A stretch of DNA of 64,000 nt from Loripinus fragilis. Taxonomy: Eukaryota > Mollusca > Bivalvia > Lucinida > Lucinidae. The position numbers and the translations under genes are program-made. This document shows, piece after piece, positions 48,212-58,492 of the stretch. The number at the start of each line of letters is the position of its first letter. Position 1 is the first letter of the stretch. The notes under the pieces were generated by a model. It did not search any database, was not told where the DNA came from, and saw only the letters and a program-made list of their open reading frames with translations. The stretch covers positions 145,317,152 through 145,381,151 of the forward strand of contig OZ026515.1 of assembly GCA_964019695.1 (NCBI GenBank), written 5' to 3'.

Positions 48212-48949
48212 GTCAGAACAAAATACATCAGGGTTTAGCATGGTGAGGGTTAAGTTTCCTATGTTTGTTATTAACTTTGATAATAAATAGAAGTAAACTT
48301 TGCAGTAAATCTTAATTCAAGGGAAGCTATCTAAATATATCTATTTATCAAATGGTACAATGGATTATTCTTCATATCTAAGATTCGCATGACAATTCTT
48401 CAAATTTATAGAAAATACTGAAAAACCTTTGTAAAACGGCCATTCAAAAATAGACAAAACACAGGTCTTAATGACAAATGGTAGCTTAATGAAGGTCAAA
48501 CATATTACAGAATACTCCCATTGGAGCATTCTCCAATATTTTTGACCTGCATTAAGGGATAATCGGTCTTCAAAACCAATTTTTGGTGTTCGTTTTGAGT
48601 GGCCGCTTAAGACAGATTTCACTGTAGAGCCCTTTTCCTGCTTTTCTTGACAATGCTGGCTGCTCTCTCATCTGCTTCTTGTGCACATGTACTTTGGTAG
48701 CCTAAATTGCAAACAATATGGACCTAGATCAGTTTGCTCTAGACGACGGCATTTGCAGGACAAAATATTAGCAGGAAAATGGTTAAAACTTGGGATTCAA
48801 GTTGAAAGTTTTGTTTTATATCTCGACCAAAACATGTTGTGGATACTTCAAAGAACTATTCCAAATATAGCAATAAGTGAGCAAAGCTCAAATAACCCGG
48901 CAGTAGCCATCAGAGGTTGTAACACTTTCAGAGAAAGACAAAATTGTTA

Positions 48950-49330
48950 AAGATTTCATAATTCTAAATCAAGTAGTAGCTGAGAAAACTTTGATGGAAA
49001 AATGTCCATTTGTTATTAAATGAGTGACAATTTGTTGAAAATTTGAAAAAGGCAAAATGAGGATTAGCACCTTAATTTTCAGTTACACAATACACTTTGC
49101 CTATCTGAAGGTGTTCACAAAATTAAATAATCCTAAATCAAGTATTTGCTGATAAAAATGACAAAATGTCCATATGTGTTATATAGGAGTGACAGAAGAA
49201 AAAATTAAAAATTTGAAAAAAGAATGCAAATGAGGATAAGCATCTTAATTTTCATTTACACAATACACTTTGCCTTCCTGAAGGTGTACAAAAAATTTGA
49301 AAACACTGGCTCTCACTATCAAGCTCTGTA
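48950..49330 (+). repeat. Two-unit tandem repeat, ~175 bp
   Basis: 'tttgaaaaa', 'aaatgaggat.agcaycttaattttca' and 'acacaatacactttgcc..cctgaaggtgt' occur in both units (48990-49110 and 49170-49290). Non-coding. Confidence 0.75.
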
Positions 49331-49419
49331 CCAAATTTCAGAATCCTAAGAAGTTGCTGAGAAATATTTGGCAGAAAAAAGAGTTTACAAACAGACAAAC
49401 ATAGTTACAGACTAGAAAT

Positions 49420-50190
49420 GTGTCCATGGGACACGGGTGCCCCCGCTATAGCCAAATTCATATAAATAGGAAATTGTCATTAACAAAGGGCAATAACTCC
49501 TGAAGGCATGATGAGCTATGGGCCATTCTGAAACTTGAACACATTATGGTACTTGATAATTAGACCAAGTTTCATAGAATTATAATCAAAACTATTCATG
49601 TTCGAGAGCAGACGTCGTTTAAACCAATGGTTTTTCATAAACTAAGGGCAATAACTCCTTAAAGCATGGTGCCATATAGCCCATTGTCAAACTTGAAGAC
49701 ATCATGGTACTAAACAATGTGACAAAGTTTCATAAAATTCTGATCAAAACTATTTGACTTAGAGAGCGGACATCGTTTAAAACGGTGAATTTTCATAAAC
49801 AAAGGGCCATAACTGTTGAAAGCATAGTGCGATATGGACCATTATCAAACTTGAAGAAGACATCACAGTACTGAACAATGTGACTAAGTTTCATAAAATT
49901 CTGATAAAAAATATTAGTTAGAGAGCGGACATCGTTTAAAACGGTGAATTTTCATAAACAAAGGGCCATTACTACAGAAAGCCTGGTGTGATATGGACCA
50001 TATTCGAACTTGAAGAAGACATTATGGTACTAAACAATGTGACTAAGTTTCATAAAATACGGGACGGACGTATGTACGTAAGTACGTACGCACGGACAGG
50101 GGTAACACTTAATGCCCCATCCATTATCATGGCGGGGACATAAAAAGGCAAAAACTATATACCCCCTATATACTTCGTACCGGGGGTATA
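49420..50190 (+). repeat. Composite element with ~150 bp core units and hairpin end
   Basis: It opens 'gactagaaatgtgtccatgg', holds four units with 'gggcaataactcctga', 'aacttgaagacatcatggta' and 'gtttcataaaattctgatc', and closes with 'accccctatatacttcgtac' then 'cgggggtataa', which form a hairpin. 'gagagcggacatcgtttaaa' links units. Confidence 0.75.
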
Positions 50191-50304
50191 AACACATGTT
50201 TAAACTGATGGATGAGAAATGGCAATCCTCATAATGCTCAAACAGTTAAACTATAATGTATTTACAATGTGATGAACATTAGACGTCACAACTAAAAGTA
50301 TTAC

Positions 50305-50409
50305 CTAAACAGACGTCATAGATTTTCGTTCTGTTCGTTTTGCTTTCACTACTCTACGCTTTTTACCAGGTTTCACAGTGATTTGAAGGGGTGTAGGTCG
50401 TTTTGTCAC
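50305..50409 (-). CDS. Nucleoplasmin-like protein, basic exon with stop (possible alternative C-terminus)
   Basis: Minus-strand acceptor ATAATTGCAG followed by an open frame of 34 codons and TAG. It begins VTKRPTPLQITVKPGKKRR and continues basic, ending in MTSV. It starts in phase 0, which fits the donor at 52428. A donor-like GTAATA follows directly after the stop codon, so the exon may be spliced on, leaving the downstream exons untranslated in that isoform, or it may be skipped to give the longer tail (39522 and 35336 exons). Dense Lys/Arg supports a nucleic-acid or histone-binding tail. Which isoform is made cannot be read from the sequence. Confidence 0.5.
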   Translation of the reverse strand: MTKRPTPLQITVKPGKKRRVVKAKRTERKSMTSV

Positions 50410-51979
50410 CTGCAATTATAGCAGAGACCATATGCTTTTTCTACAGCCCCAGATAAGACCCAAATTGCAAACAGAATTACAGGGATATTGCCACTGGCCT
50501 AAATTGATGAGGCCTTTAAAATGGGCCAAAGGCCCATGTCCCATTCAAATTTCTAATTTCTGATGGGCCTTTTGCAATTCTGATGGACCCTTAGGAAAAT
50601 ATTGATGGGTCCACAAACCCTTATCATCTATTTAGACAATATTAACATAAGATTTCAATAGTTTATATACTGAACCAAAAATGAAGCTTTACAATTTTTA
50701 AATAGAAATTTAACAGATTTAGCGCAAACTCATTACTTTAAAAAGTATACATATATAAAGGCCACACATCTGAAAAGACAACCATGCAAAAAAGTTTAAA
50801 ACTTGATCAGGCGTCCATGAATAACACCCGGGAATAATGTTGAAAAAACATCAAACTGCATTTTAAGTCTGAAAGATTATCATTAATTTACGATATTTTG
50901 AACATGTAAACAAACTATTTGCAAGTCTTCGAGTCAGAGCATCCAAAATCAACAAATAACGTACACGAAGTATACTGCACTAATGTTATGTGCACGTCAA
51001 AATGAGCGGAAGGCTTTTGGCAGTTCGCCGCCGTACCAAGAGTAATGCGCGCGGCAAAGATGTTTGGTTGCTCTGGTGTTATTGCTCATAGCCTTGCAAC
51101 ATGGTTTGAGCAGACAGGAATATCTATCGATGCACAGGATCCTTGCTACTGAAGAAAACAATGCCAAGACAAGACCGTTGATTTTCACTCACGCATTGAT
51201 GTAAGCGGTTCTAGGCAGCAACTGTAGATGCTAAACACATCAACGTTTCATACCAGACAATAAAAACAAGAATTGGAACATATGATTTTAATGTGTGATT
51301 TTTTAATTTGCCACCTTACCCATTCCCAACGCTACCAGTCAAACACAGGATGCTGCAACTGTTCCAATTACACAGATCTACTAAGAATCGAACATCCATT
51401 AATTTGATACTTGTTTTTACATAGGAAAGGTATTGACGGAGATATTACTGATTAGATTGTAAAGTTTCTTTTTTATTCAGTATATATGGGGTCCTGAGAA
51501 ATATACTCCTTAGCATAAAATCTTTGGTTTGCTAACAAAATGGTTTGGCCTCATCCCAGCAATATCCCTGATAATTGGTACAAATTTTCTGTGTGAAAAT
51601 GTGTTGAAGTGCAGCTGATTGGTAGCATCTCTGCAAGATGCTTCAAATCCGCAACCCAGCATACGAATGGTCGAAATAACATCAGCATTTTTGAGGCGGA
51701 AAAAAATAAAATAGAGTGCTGGACACCTTGGTATATTGGGCTCTGTTTTCGCTTTGATTTTATTACACCCCTTCAAAATTCCTTATATATAGCTTCTATG
51801 AGAATTAGCCTTTACCATGTTGGATAATTTTATATACAACACTCGTTCCCAATCTTTATCCAATTATCCATTTATTAGCATTTATTTACAAGGTGGGTGG
51901 CAAAATCATGTACATTCTGATCAGCATGCCATCTAATCTGCATCTAACCAGTTAACAGAATTGTATGATAACCATGGTA
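50410..51979. other. Intronic, no feature recognised
   Basis: Includes 'gatgggccttttgcaa' and 'gatggaccctt' type repeat phrases at 50500-50620, and chance ORFs. Confidence 0.4.
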
Positions 51980-52201
51980 CTGTCCTGCCAGCCAAGAGTG
52001 ACAGTGACATCATGTTTTGTTTACAAACTTATCAGGGCCTTAGAATCGATAGATCACTGGTTTACTAATCCTATCTGCAGGATAGGATTAATACACAAGT
52101 GATCTATTGACTCGCGTTAGCTCAAGTGGTGTGTTTAAGTTTATGTTTTATGTAACAATTGTAAACAAAACCGGACGTCACTGTCTTGGCTGGCAGGACA
52201 G
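51980..52201. mobile_element. Foldback MITE with nested palindrome
   Basis: 222 bp. The outer arms are 'ctgtcctgccagccaaga' and 'tcttggctggcaggacag'; the inner palindrome is centred on 'aatcctatctgcaggatagg', with 'gatagatcact' paired to 'agtgatctat'. Both levels would fold into one long hairpin. Confidence 0.8.
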
Positions 52202-52427
52202 GAAGAGTTAATGAAGAAACCCTAAACTTTGGATTAATTCATTAGTAAAACTTAAATATTCACCGGTAGTCTAACAGTTAACTATTACAATTCATTCAAT
52301 TGCATCAATTTGATGCCATTCTGAATATTTTAGTTAGATTTTTTAGTTTAGATTGAAAAAAGTATGGAACAGTGTGAATCTAGAAAAATAATTTACAGAA
52401 ATATTATTGTAAAAGGCAATTTCTTAC

Positions 52428-52455
52428 CTTTTTCCCCTTCTTTGGTTTCTTCTCT
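52428..52455 (-). CDS. Nucleoplasmin-like protein, micro-exon (28 nt, lysine-rich)
   Basis: A strong acceptor (T-run then GCAG) and a strong donor AAG|GTAAGA bound a 28 nt exon on the minus strand. Its first base completes a Glu codon begun by the exon ending at 53289 (GA|A); the remainder reads EKKPKKGKK in phase 0. The phase match and the acidic-to-lysine transition are the best evidence that these short pieces are exons of one gene. Confidence 0.6.
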
Positions 52456-52526
52456 CTGCAAAAAAAAAAATAAAATTGTGATTTTCACTGAGCTCTAGAT
52501 CAGTTGTGTGTTAAAAGTAGTGCATC

Positions 52527-52852
52527 CTTTGTTTGTTTGTTTGTTTTGTTGCTTTACGTCCCAAGTCAACAGCTATGGTTATGGAGGGACGGTCAGTTAA
52601 CCTAACCACACTTTTTCCTTGGCAAGCTTGAACAAGCAGTTAACCAGTACTTTGTGCACATACTTTCGTTTGTAACTGACAACAATCCTTCTTGAAAGAT
52701 TCAGAGGAAGGGAGGAGAATGACTGTAGAAATTATTTCATTATCTCCACACAAGTATGGGACAAGACCGGGATCGAACTCGTGACCCCTGGATCTGCAGT
52801 CAGACTCGCATCTGTTGCCAGACACATTACCGACTGCGCTATGCGGCCCGGT
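52527..52852 (-). mobile_element. SINE family C, full length with target-site duplication
   Basis: 13 bp repeats AAAGTAGTGCATC (52514-52526) and AAAGTAGTGTATC (52853-52865), one mismatch. It is inserted immediately upstream, in transcription order, of the 52428-52455 micro-exon. Confidence 0.92.
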
Positions 52853-53165
52853 AAAGTAGTGTATCTGAAAAGATTACTATTTCCTAGAAAACATGAATTG
52901 GATAGAGAATACAGTTGTCTCTGTGGAATACTAGCCAATGCAGTTAGGATACCTTGAACAACAATCTTAGTTCAAATTACCTGCTTTAAGCAGTAAATGA
53001 ACCAGCATGTTCGATTTTGCTACCAAAGTCTAATTCTGCATATATGTGAGCAGTGAAGGCCATCAAAGTTCTGCTGTATATACAGCAACTATATCAGGCC
53101 TCCAAAAAAGAGCGTAAATGAAAATTATTTTTCTTATTTCTCAACCAAAACATATGTTGTGGGTA

Positions 53166-53202
53166 CTCAAAAGAACCGTCTCATTGAGACGGTTCTTTTG
53201 AG
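53166..53202. repeat. Hairpin family P, copy 4 (perfect stem)
   Basis: 'ctcaaaagaaccgtctca' and 'tgagacggttcttttgag' are perfectly complementary. The outer homology runs from about 53131 to 53235. It sits 87 bp from the acidic exon. Confidence 0.9.
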
Positions 53203-53288
53203 CACGCAAAACACATGTTTAAACGGATAGATAAGACAATAATTACAATTTTACACTATTAATTTTCTATATAAATAAAAACACGTAC

Positions 53289-53350
53289 TCTTCATCATCT
53301 TCCATGGATTCCTCCTCCTCATCTTCCTCATCCTCACCCTCCTCATCCTC
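53289..53350 (-). CDS. Nucleoplasmin-like protein, acidic-tract exon
   Basis: Minus-strand acceptor CTATTTCAG followed by 20 codons plus 2 nt and a donor GA|GTACGT. The frame reads EDEEGEDEEDEEEESMEDDE, and the split codon completes as Glu with the next exon. An acidic tract followed by lysine-rich segments and a bipartite NLS is the C-terminal plan of nucleoplasmin/nucleophosmin chaperones, where the acidic tract binds core histones. The N-terminal pentamer-forming core is not seen in the visible upstream part (53.35-64 kb), so the gene is incomplete here. Other acidic-basic chromatin proteins are alternatives. Confidence 0.55.
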
Positions 53351-53911
53351 CTGAAATAGTATGCGCATAGGAAAAGGGTACATTTTTTGAATGTAAAATG
53401 ATCTATTTGTTCTTACCATTCAGATTAAACATCATCGGTCGGGAGTCAAAACCTTGTAATTCTGATTTTTACAAAAAAACGACTTTGTCACCACGGGAAT
53501 ACCAAACTCGTGGCGCACACTGTCAAATTCTCGCAGCTCTAGACCAATTAGAACCCCCTTAAAAAGCATCAATTGTGCTTCAAAATATGGTATTTATGAA
53601 ACATACCATTACTTTAGTGCTTATTTTAAGCGAGATACAATGTTTTGCCGTGAAAAAGATGCTCAAAATGTCATTACTGGATGGTTTTCTGCGGAAATAT
53701 GCTCAAAATGAAGTAACTCAAGTGAAAGTCTTCATAATGACCGTGCTATCTTTCTTGGAAGTTCAAAACACCAATAGCAGTGAATTTGGATGCTACTAAA
53801 TGTAAACATAGGACACTTCTAGCAAAAAATATTCAGTTTTTTGTCTCTCCTGAAAAATGTGAAAATCAAAGATACAAGTTTTTGACTCCCCACCAGCGAT
53901 ATGTTTTGGAT
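53351..53911. other. Upstream intron of the nucleoplasmin-like gene
   Basis: No further exon recognised. 'tttttgactcccca' style phrases here recur at about 53875. Confidence 0.4.
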
Positions 53912-53950
53912 ACTCAAAAGAGCAGTCTCATTGAGAGGGTTCTTCTTAGT
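53912..53950. repeat. Hairpin family P, copy 5 (diverged)
   Basis: 'actcaaaagagcagtctcat' and 'tgagagggttcttcttagt', then 'cacccacaacctatttttt'. Confidence 0.7.
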
Positions 53951-56404
53951 CAGCACCCACAACCTATTTTTTGGATTTAGAAATTTCTATTTTTGGTCTG
54001 TTCCGACATAAAATCAAGAACACTTCCGGTCTCAAAGTATTCATGAACAGACTAAAAATGAATTACACATATTTACATTTTATATTTATAATATCAGTCA
54101 AGTATCAATTTTCATCTAACTTGGCTAGTTTTCTGAATACTTTGAATTAAATCAGACATAAGGGAAGCTTTGGAATAGCTAAAATGCAAAATTTCCATTC
54201 TTAATGTCATGGCAATACGTTCAAACATCATGCAAATGTCAGTAAACAAACATCATTGGATAGTGTTGATGATGGTCCGCCAAAATTGCCTGTATGTGGA
54301 CAAGGCTTAAATCAATCTTTATGAAGGTATGAAGGCTGACCTCTTGTTCTTGTTCGTGATGTTTATTGTATTTTGTGTTACTTTCCCATGTGGTATCCTG
54401 GGTCAGGTGTGGACTTGATTGTATCGTTTCCTGATCTTTGCCATCTTTTTTACTATCAAGGACGTCTCAAATGTAAAGTTTCGTTTAAAGACTCACAGTG
54501 GAAATGTAAATATTGAGAAATAAATCATTTTTCAATCATGCACTCTTTTCTGGAGGGCTATATGAGACATGTTTCATGTTTATTTGAACAGATTTGAATT
54601 TCACTTTTTGCGGTTGCATAAAATTAAAACAAATTTTGCTTTTTCATGCATAACAGACGTGTCCCTGGTATTTCCAAACAGATCAGATGGCAATTTATAG
54701 TTTAGCCATAACACGGGGGCCCGAAATACATCCCCACCCCCTTTTTACAGATTTTAAGAGCTAAAACAGATGTACCTTCTAAGAAAATATGTATTTAAGT
54801 GTGAAATTTTCTTTTAAGTTTAGAGGCACACTCAGTCTATTATATATTAAGATGAGAAACAGCCTATGTGTGCCTGTTTTTGCTTGGAAGCTGGGCTTAA
54901 TTAGTTCTTCCATAAAAGTGCCCAAATGGGTATCTCATGTATAAAATGTGTCTTGGAACAAGTTTGAAAAGCAAATTCTCAAATCTCACAGCCGACTTAA
55001 TTTCTTAGATATTTTAAGCATCTATTACCCATAAAACTGATCACCAAATATTGCATTTGAGTATTTTGCATACAATTTAGTGTTGCTATGGAAACTGTAA
55101 ACCCTAAAATTTGATGTAAACGTCGCTTCCAAAAAGTAAATATCCAACTGGAATGCATTATTTTCTAGCAGAACATGCTTTAATTATCTATGTACAATAT
55201 ATAAAAGGTTCCAAGAGAAAAACATCATATCTTTTAGAGAAATTGTTCGACAAAGATTTAATACATTTCGTTTCAGACAGCATTTTTAAACGCTTAAATT
55301 TTGACCACTCATCTTCAGAGACTGTTTCAAACCAGAAAATAAAGATTAAGAACTATTTTCTTGACAACTGTGTATTCCTGGAGATCAGACTAACCCATGG
55401 AAATCAATTATTACACAATATAACGAGAAATAAATGAGTAACTGCATTTTCAAATTTGTTCAAATAAACATGAAACACCTCTTGTATATCGCCAGAGGGT
55501 AATTATGAATTCTTATTTCTGAACACAATCTTGTGTTGTGGGTTCTCGGAATGTGTTGGGTCATTTTTGAGCATCAGGAACAAGTTTTAAGAGATGGATA
55601 AGAAAATAATCCCAATCAAAACATACAGTCTGTGCAAAAAGAAATGCAAACTATACATACTCTTTGATAACTAGAGCCCCTTTAAAGATAATCATTTTTA
55701 ACTTTCAGGATACTTAGATCGGTATGTCTATTGTCGGCAAATCGAATTCCTTTATGTTTCCCGCATTCTCAAAAGATGTTTTCTTTCGTCATGAAAGGGT
55801 ACCCATAAAACAAAAAGTCACAAACACAATATGTGATGACCAGTCCTCATATCAATTTATTTACAGACGACATTTGCCCTTTCACACTTTTGAACGATTG
55901 TTTATCATTTTTCAAATGTCCGTCTGATATCTTGACAACATTTGCGAGTCATTCAGACAAATGGGCACTATTGGAGTCATCGCCAAAAATATTGTAAAGA
56001 AGATAGGCAAGGAATAGCCAAAGAATGGCCAATCTAGCATTTTATGGAGTACGAGTTAACGAGTGTCCTAATGAAAAAATATTGCTCTCAGACACATACG
56101 CTTACGTTTACAAGTTTCTCTAGGAGAATATCAATGTTCCAAAACACAATTGTATGCTGTCCGTATAAGGTAACTTACCATAAATTTTAGATTAATGGAC
56201 AAAATTTAAAGGGCTTCTAAAATTTACAATTCGTAGAATTAAGAATTGAAATCCATGCATGATAAATGTCATGAACGAAAGAAAATTTGCATATTGTCAA
56301 ATTGAAAAAAATCGCTTTGATGTCGATGTTATTGCCTATGAAAATGCTATTCTATAAACCGAAAGTTCCTTGAATCTGTTGTAAATTTGAATCACGGATA
56401 AGCA
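53951..56404. other. No gene recognised
   Basis: AT-rich (intronic if the gene extends right). Minus strand searched by eye for a nucleoplasmin-core exon (FWG motif, GSGPV-like block) without success. Only chance ORFs up to about 94 codons. Confidence 0.45.
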
Positions 56405-56776
56405 TTAAAGCTGCATACTCTGTAACTATGAACATTTTTCGAAAAATTTTCTTTTCTTCTTAAATCATTTGTAAAAGTAGAATTAAGCTATGTTTTCACA
56501 ATAAAAATGTTCAGTACAGCTGAAAACTGCATGGAAAAGTGAATTATCTTATCAAATAGGTGTATTTTTCTCTTGTTGGTAATTATTTGCGTCCCTCCAA
56601 TAATTCTAGACCGTTGAATTTTAACATAAATGCAGTTGTTTTGATAGTGATAACTTGTTAAGATTTACGAAAATGGTAAAATGCTTACATGAATTTGAGT
56701 ATTTTTACTGTGTTATTGAAAAATAAAAACATTTTTAAAATTAGAAGATCAAAAGTTACAGACTATGCAGCTTTAA
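56405..56776. mobile_element. MITE with TTAAAGCTGCATA ends, 372 bp
   Basis: Inverted ends TTAAAGCTGCATACTCTGTA and the right-end complement differ at about one position over 23 bp. The terminal TTAA might include a TTAA target duplication. No coding sequence. Confidence 0.75.
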
Positions 56777-57198
56777 GAGGAAGAGTGTGATAAAAGCTTT
56801 CATTAAATTGTCATAATAAGCTGGTCAATTAAGAGAGAAAAGGTAAAATAGTAATTTTTTAAAATCACTGGTAATTTTTTAGAAAAGGAGTTTATTTAAG
56901 ATCCCAGTAAAACCTCAAATTTCGCAAAATTTAAACTTTTTGTTGCTTTTCTTATTTGCTAGGTCAAGAAAAACACATTCAAAATGAAGTTTTACAAAAA
57001 TGGTCTTTTTAGGAAATTTTGGGGCAAGTCATGATTTTAGATTTTCAATCCCAAAACGGAACTCAAAGTCATTACTTTGACGAAACTCTGTTGTAAAGGT
57101 TTTTATTGAAGGACAAAGCCACTGATATAGAATCATTTTAAAAATCAATAATTTTAACCACCAAAAAATTCATTTAAATGTTTGCGTTTCTTTTTGTA
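56777..57198. other. No gene recognised
   Basis: AT-rich, non-coding. Confidence 0.4.
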
Positions 57199-57350
57199 GT
57201 GACTGTACTACCCAAACTTTGATAAGCATCACTATAAAGATTTCCATAGGGCTAAATGCCCTTTGGCACTTGATAACCTGTGACTTTCTTCAAATTCAAC
57301 AATTTTCAGTGGTTATTGAAAATGCAGTGGGCTACAGCTTTTTACGCTAA
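57199..57350. mobile_element. Family H foldback element, left half only
   Basis: 'ctacccaaactttgataagc', 'aaagatttccatagggct' and 'gaaaatgcagtgggctacag' match the start of 47034-47634. The other half is missing. Confidence 0.65.
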
Positions 57351-57353
57351 ATT

Positions 57354-57453
57354 AGCAGAAGGACTAGAATGACCATAGAAATTATTTAATGACCAATCTC
57401 CACGTAAGCATGGGACCTGGCTGAAATCAAACTCGTGACCCCTGGATCTGCAG
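57354..57453 (-). mobile_element. SINE family C, interrupted by the LTR element
   Basis: It matches the middle of family C ('gaccatagaaattattt', 'atcaaactcgtgacccctgg') and stops abruptly after 'atctgcag', where full copies continue 'tcagactcgcat'. The next base is the LTR terminus, so the retroelement inserted into this SINE. The rest of the SINE head should lie beyond the element, outside the window. Confidence 0.85.
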
Positions 57454-58134
57454 TGTAACACTCTGACAAGGTTCTTTAATAAATACTGAAGACGTTGTAC
57501 ATTTCATACATTTAATTTTGTTGTTTAAATATGCCAAATATTCCGTTCCAAATTCTAAAGCCAAAATCTACCCATCAACTGAGAACTGCCATTTATATAC
57601 TCAGAGATCATTTGATTGATAAAGCAGACAACATGCTGTAAAAGTAATTCGATCTTATCAGGTGATTGGTGTTCTGGGCTCCATCTGGACAATTGTAATA
57701 TATGATTTTTGATCTGCAACGAACTTTATTTACAATAACATAGCAGCAGTTGTACAAATATAATCAAAATCAAATTAGAATCTAATCGTCCAGTCAAACA
57801 GCCTTTAAAATACTTGTTAGCATCACGAAGTAACGGCACACCATCTATATAAATAATGATACATGCTAATGTGAATTTGATGGTCTTAACAGACACTATT
57901 AAAGCGTTTGAACTAAATATTTCAAAAGAATCTTAAAGTAAGTATGCACATGTCCAAGAAGCATTATATCATTATGGACATCGGACAGAGATTAATACTC
58001 GCGATACTAGACATGAAAGGCATATTAAAGTTAGTTACAATTGCAGATATCTATTCAGTAAAGGTATCGTAGTGAACAAGAATTCTCAAGAAATTGATAT
58101 AGAAAAATAATCATTTAGACATGATTGTTTTACA
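57454..58134 (-). repeat. 3' LTR of the env-bearing Ty3/gypsy element
   Basis: 681 bp on the minus strand, starting TGTAAAAC at 58134 and ending GTGTTACA at 57454, with perfect 5 bp inverted ends TGTAA/TTACA. The right boundary touches a polypurine tract and the left boundary coincides with a broken SINE, which fixes both ends independently. A TATA-like TTTATATAG lies at about 57848-57856 and AATAAA at 57725-57730 (minus strand), in the order expected for U3-R-U5. Confidence 0.85.
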
Positions 58135-58150
58135 TTTCCTCCCCATCTTT
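58135..58150 (-). promoter_or_regulatory. Polypurine tract (plus-strand DNA primer site)
   Basis: Minus strand AAAGATGGGGAGGAAA sits directly before the LTR terminus TGTAAAAC, the position required for priming second-strand DNA synthesis. One T interrupts the purines. Confidence 0.8.
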
Positions 58151-58492
58151 AGAATTCTTGATACGTTTTCTTGTAAAATTGTACCTTGCTTTTTGATGAT
58201 TTTAAACATTGCCGTAACATTTCTATGAATAAAAGCATGCAGTTAAGTTTGAAAAATCTTACATGCATTAAGGTTAATTTAAAGCGTTCCTCACGAACGA
58301 ATCATTGTCACTGAAATATCCTACACAAATACATGATTAAAACATAAATATAGCACGGTATCCAGTTCAGATCACACATGTCTCAAATACAGTTAGCAGT
58401 ATAATTCCATTTTTCACAATATATACGATTTGTTTATATACATATTTACATAATCCGGATTTCACAATTATTTATACGTAAATGCCATGTCC
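58151..58492 (-). other. Untranslated region between ORF and polypurine tract
   Basis: AT-rich, 342 bp. No ORF or motif recognised. Confidence 0.5.

Larger units (their letters stand above)
47635..48949. other. Intronic; hairpins P and Q; a weak basic ORF
   Basis: Hairpins at 47773-47809 and 48151-48211. On the minus strand near 48628-48690 a short frame reads DERAASIVKKSRKRALQ then stop. It is basic like the gene's tail, but lacks a credible splice acceptor, so it is not called an exon. Confidence 0.4.

Noticed and set aside
48628..48710. Basic frame DERAASIVKKSRKRALQ as an extra exon
   Set aside because: No pyrimidine-rich acceptor in the right phase; the nearest one lies in a MITE-like stretch. 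Kept only as a note.
53289..53350. Acidic exon as a chance (GAG/GAT) microsatellite
   Set aside because: It has both splice signals and a codon split that completes in phase with the next exon, so an exon is more likely, though not proven.
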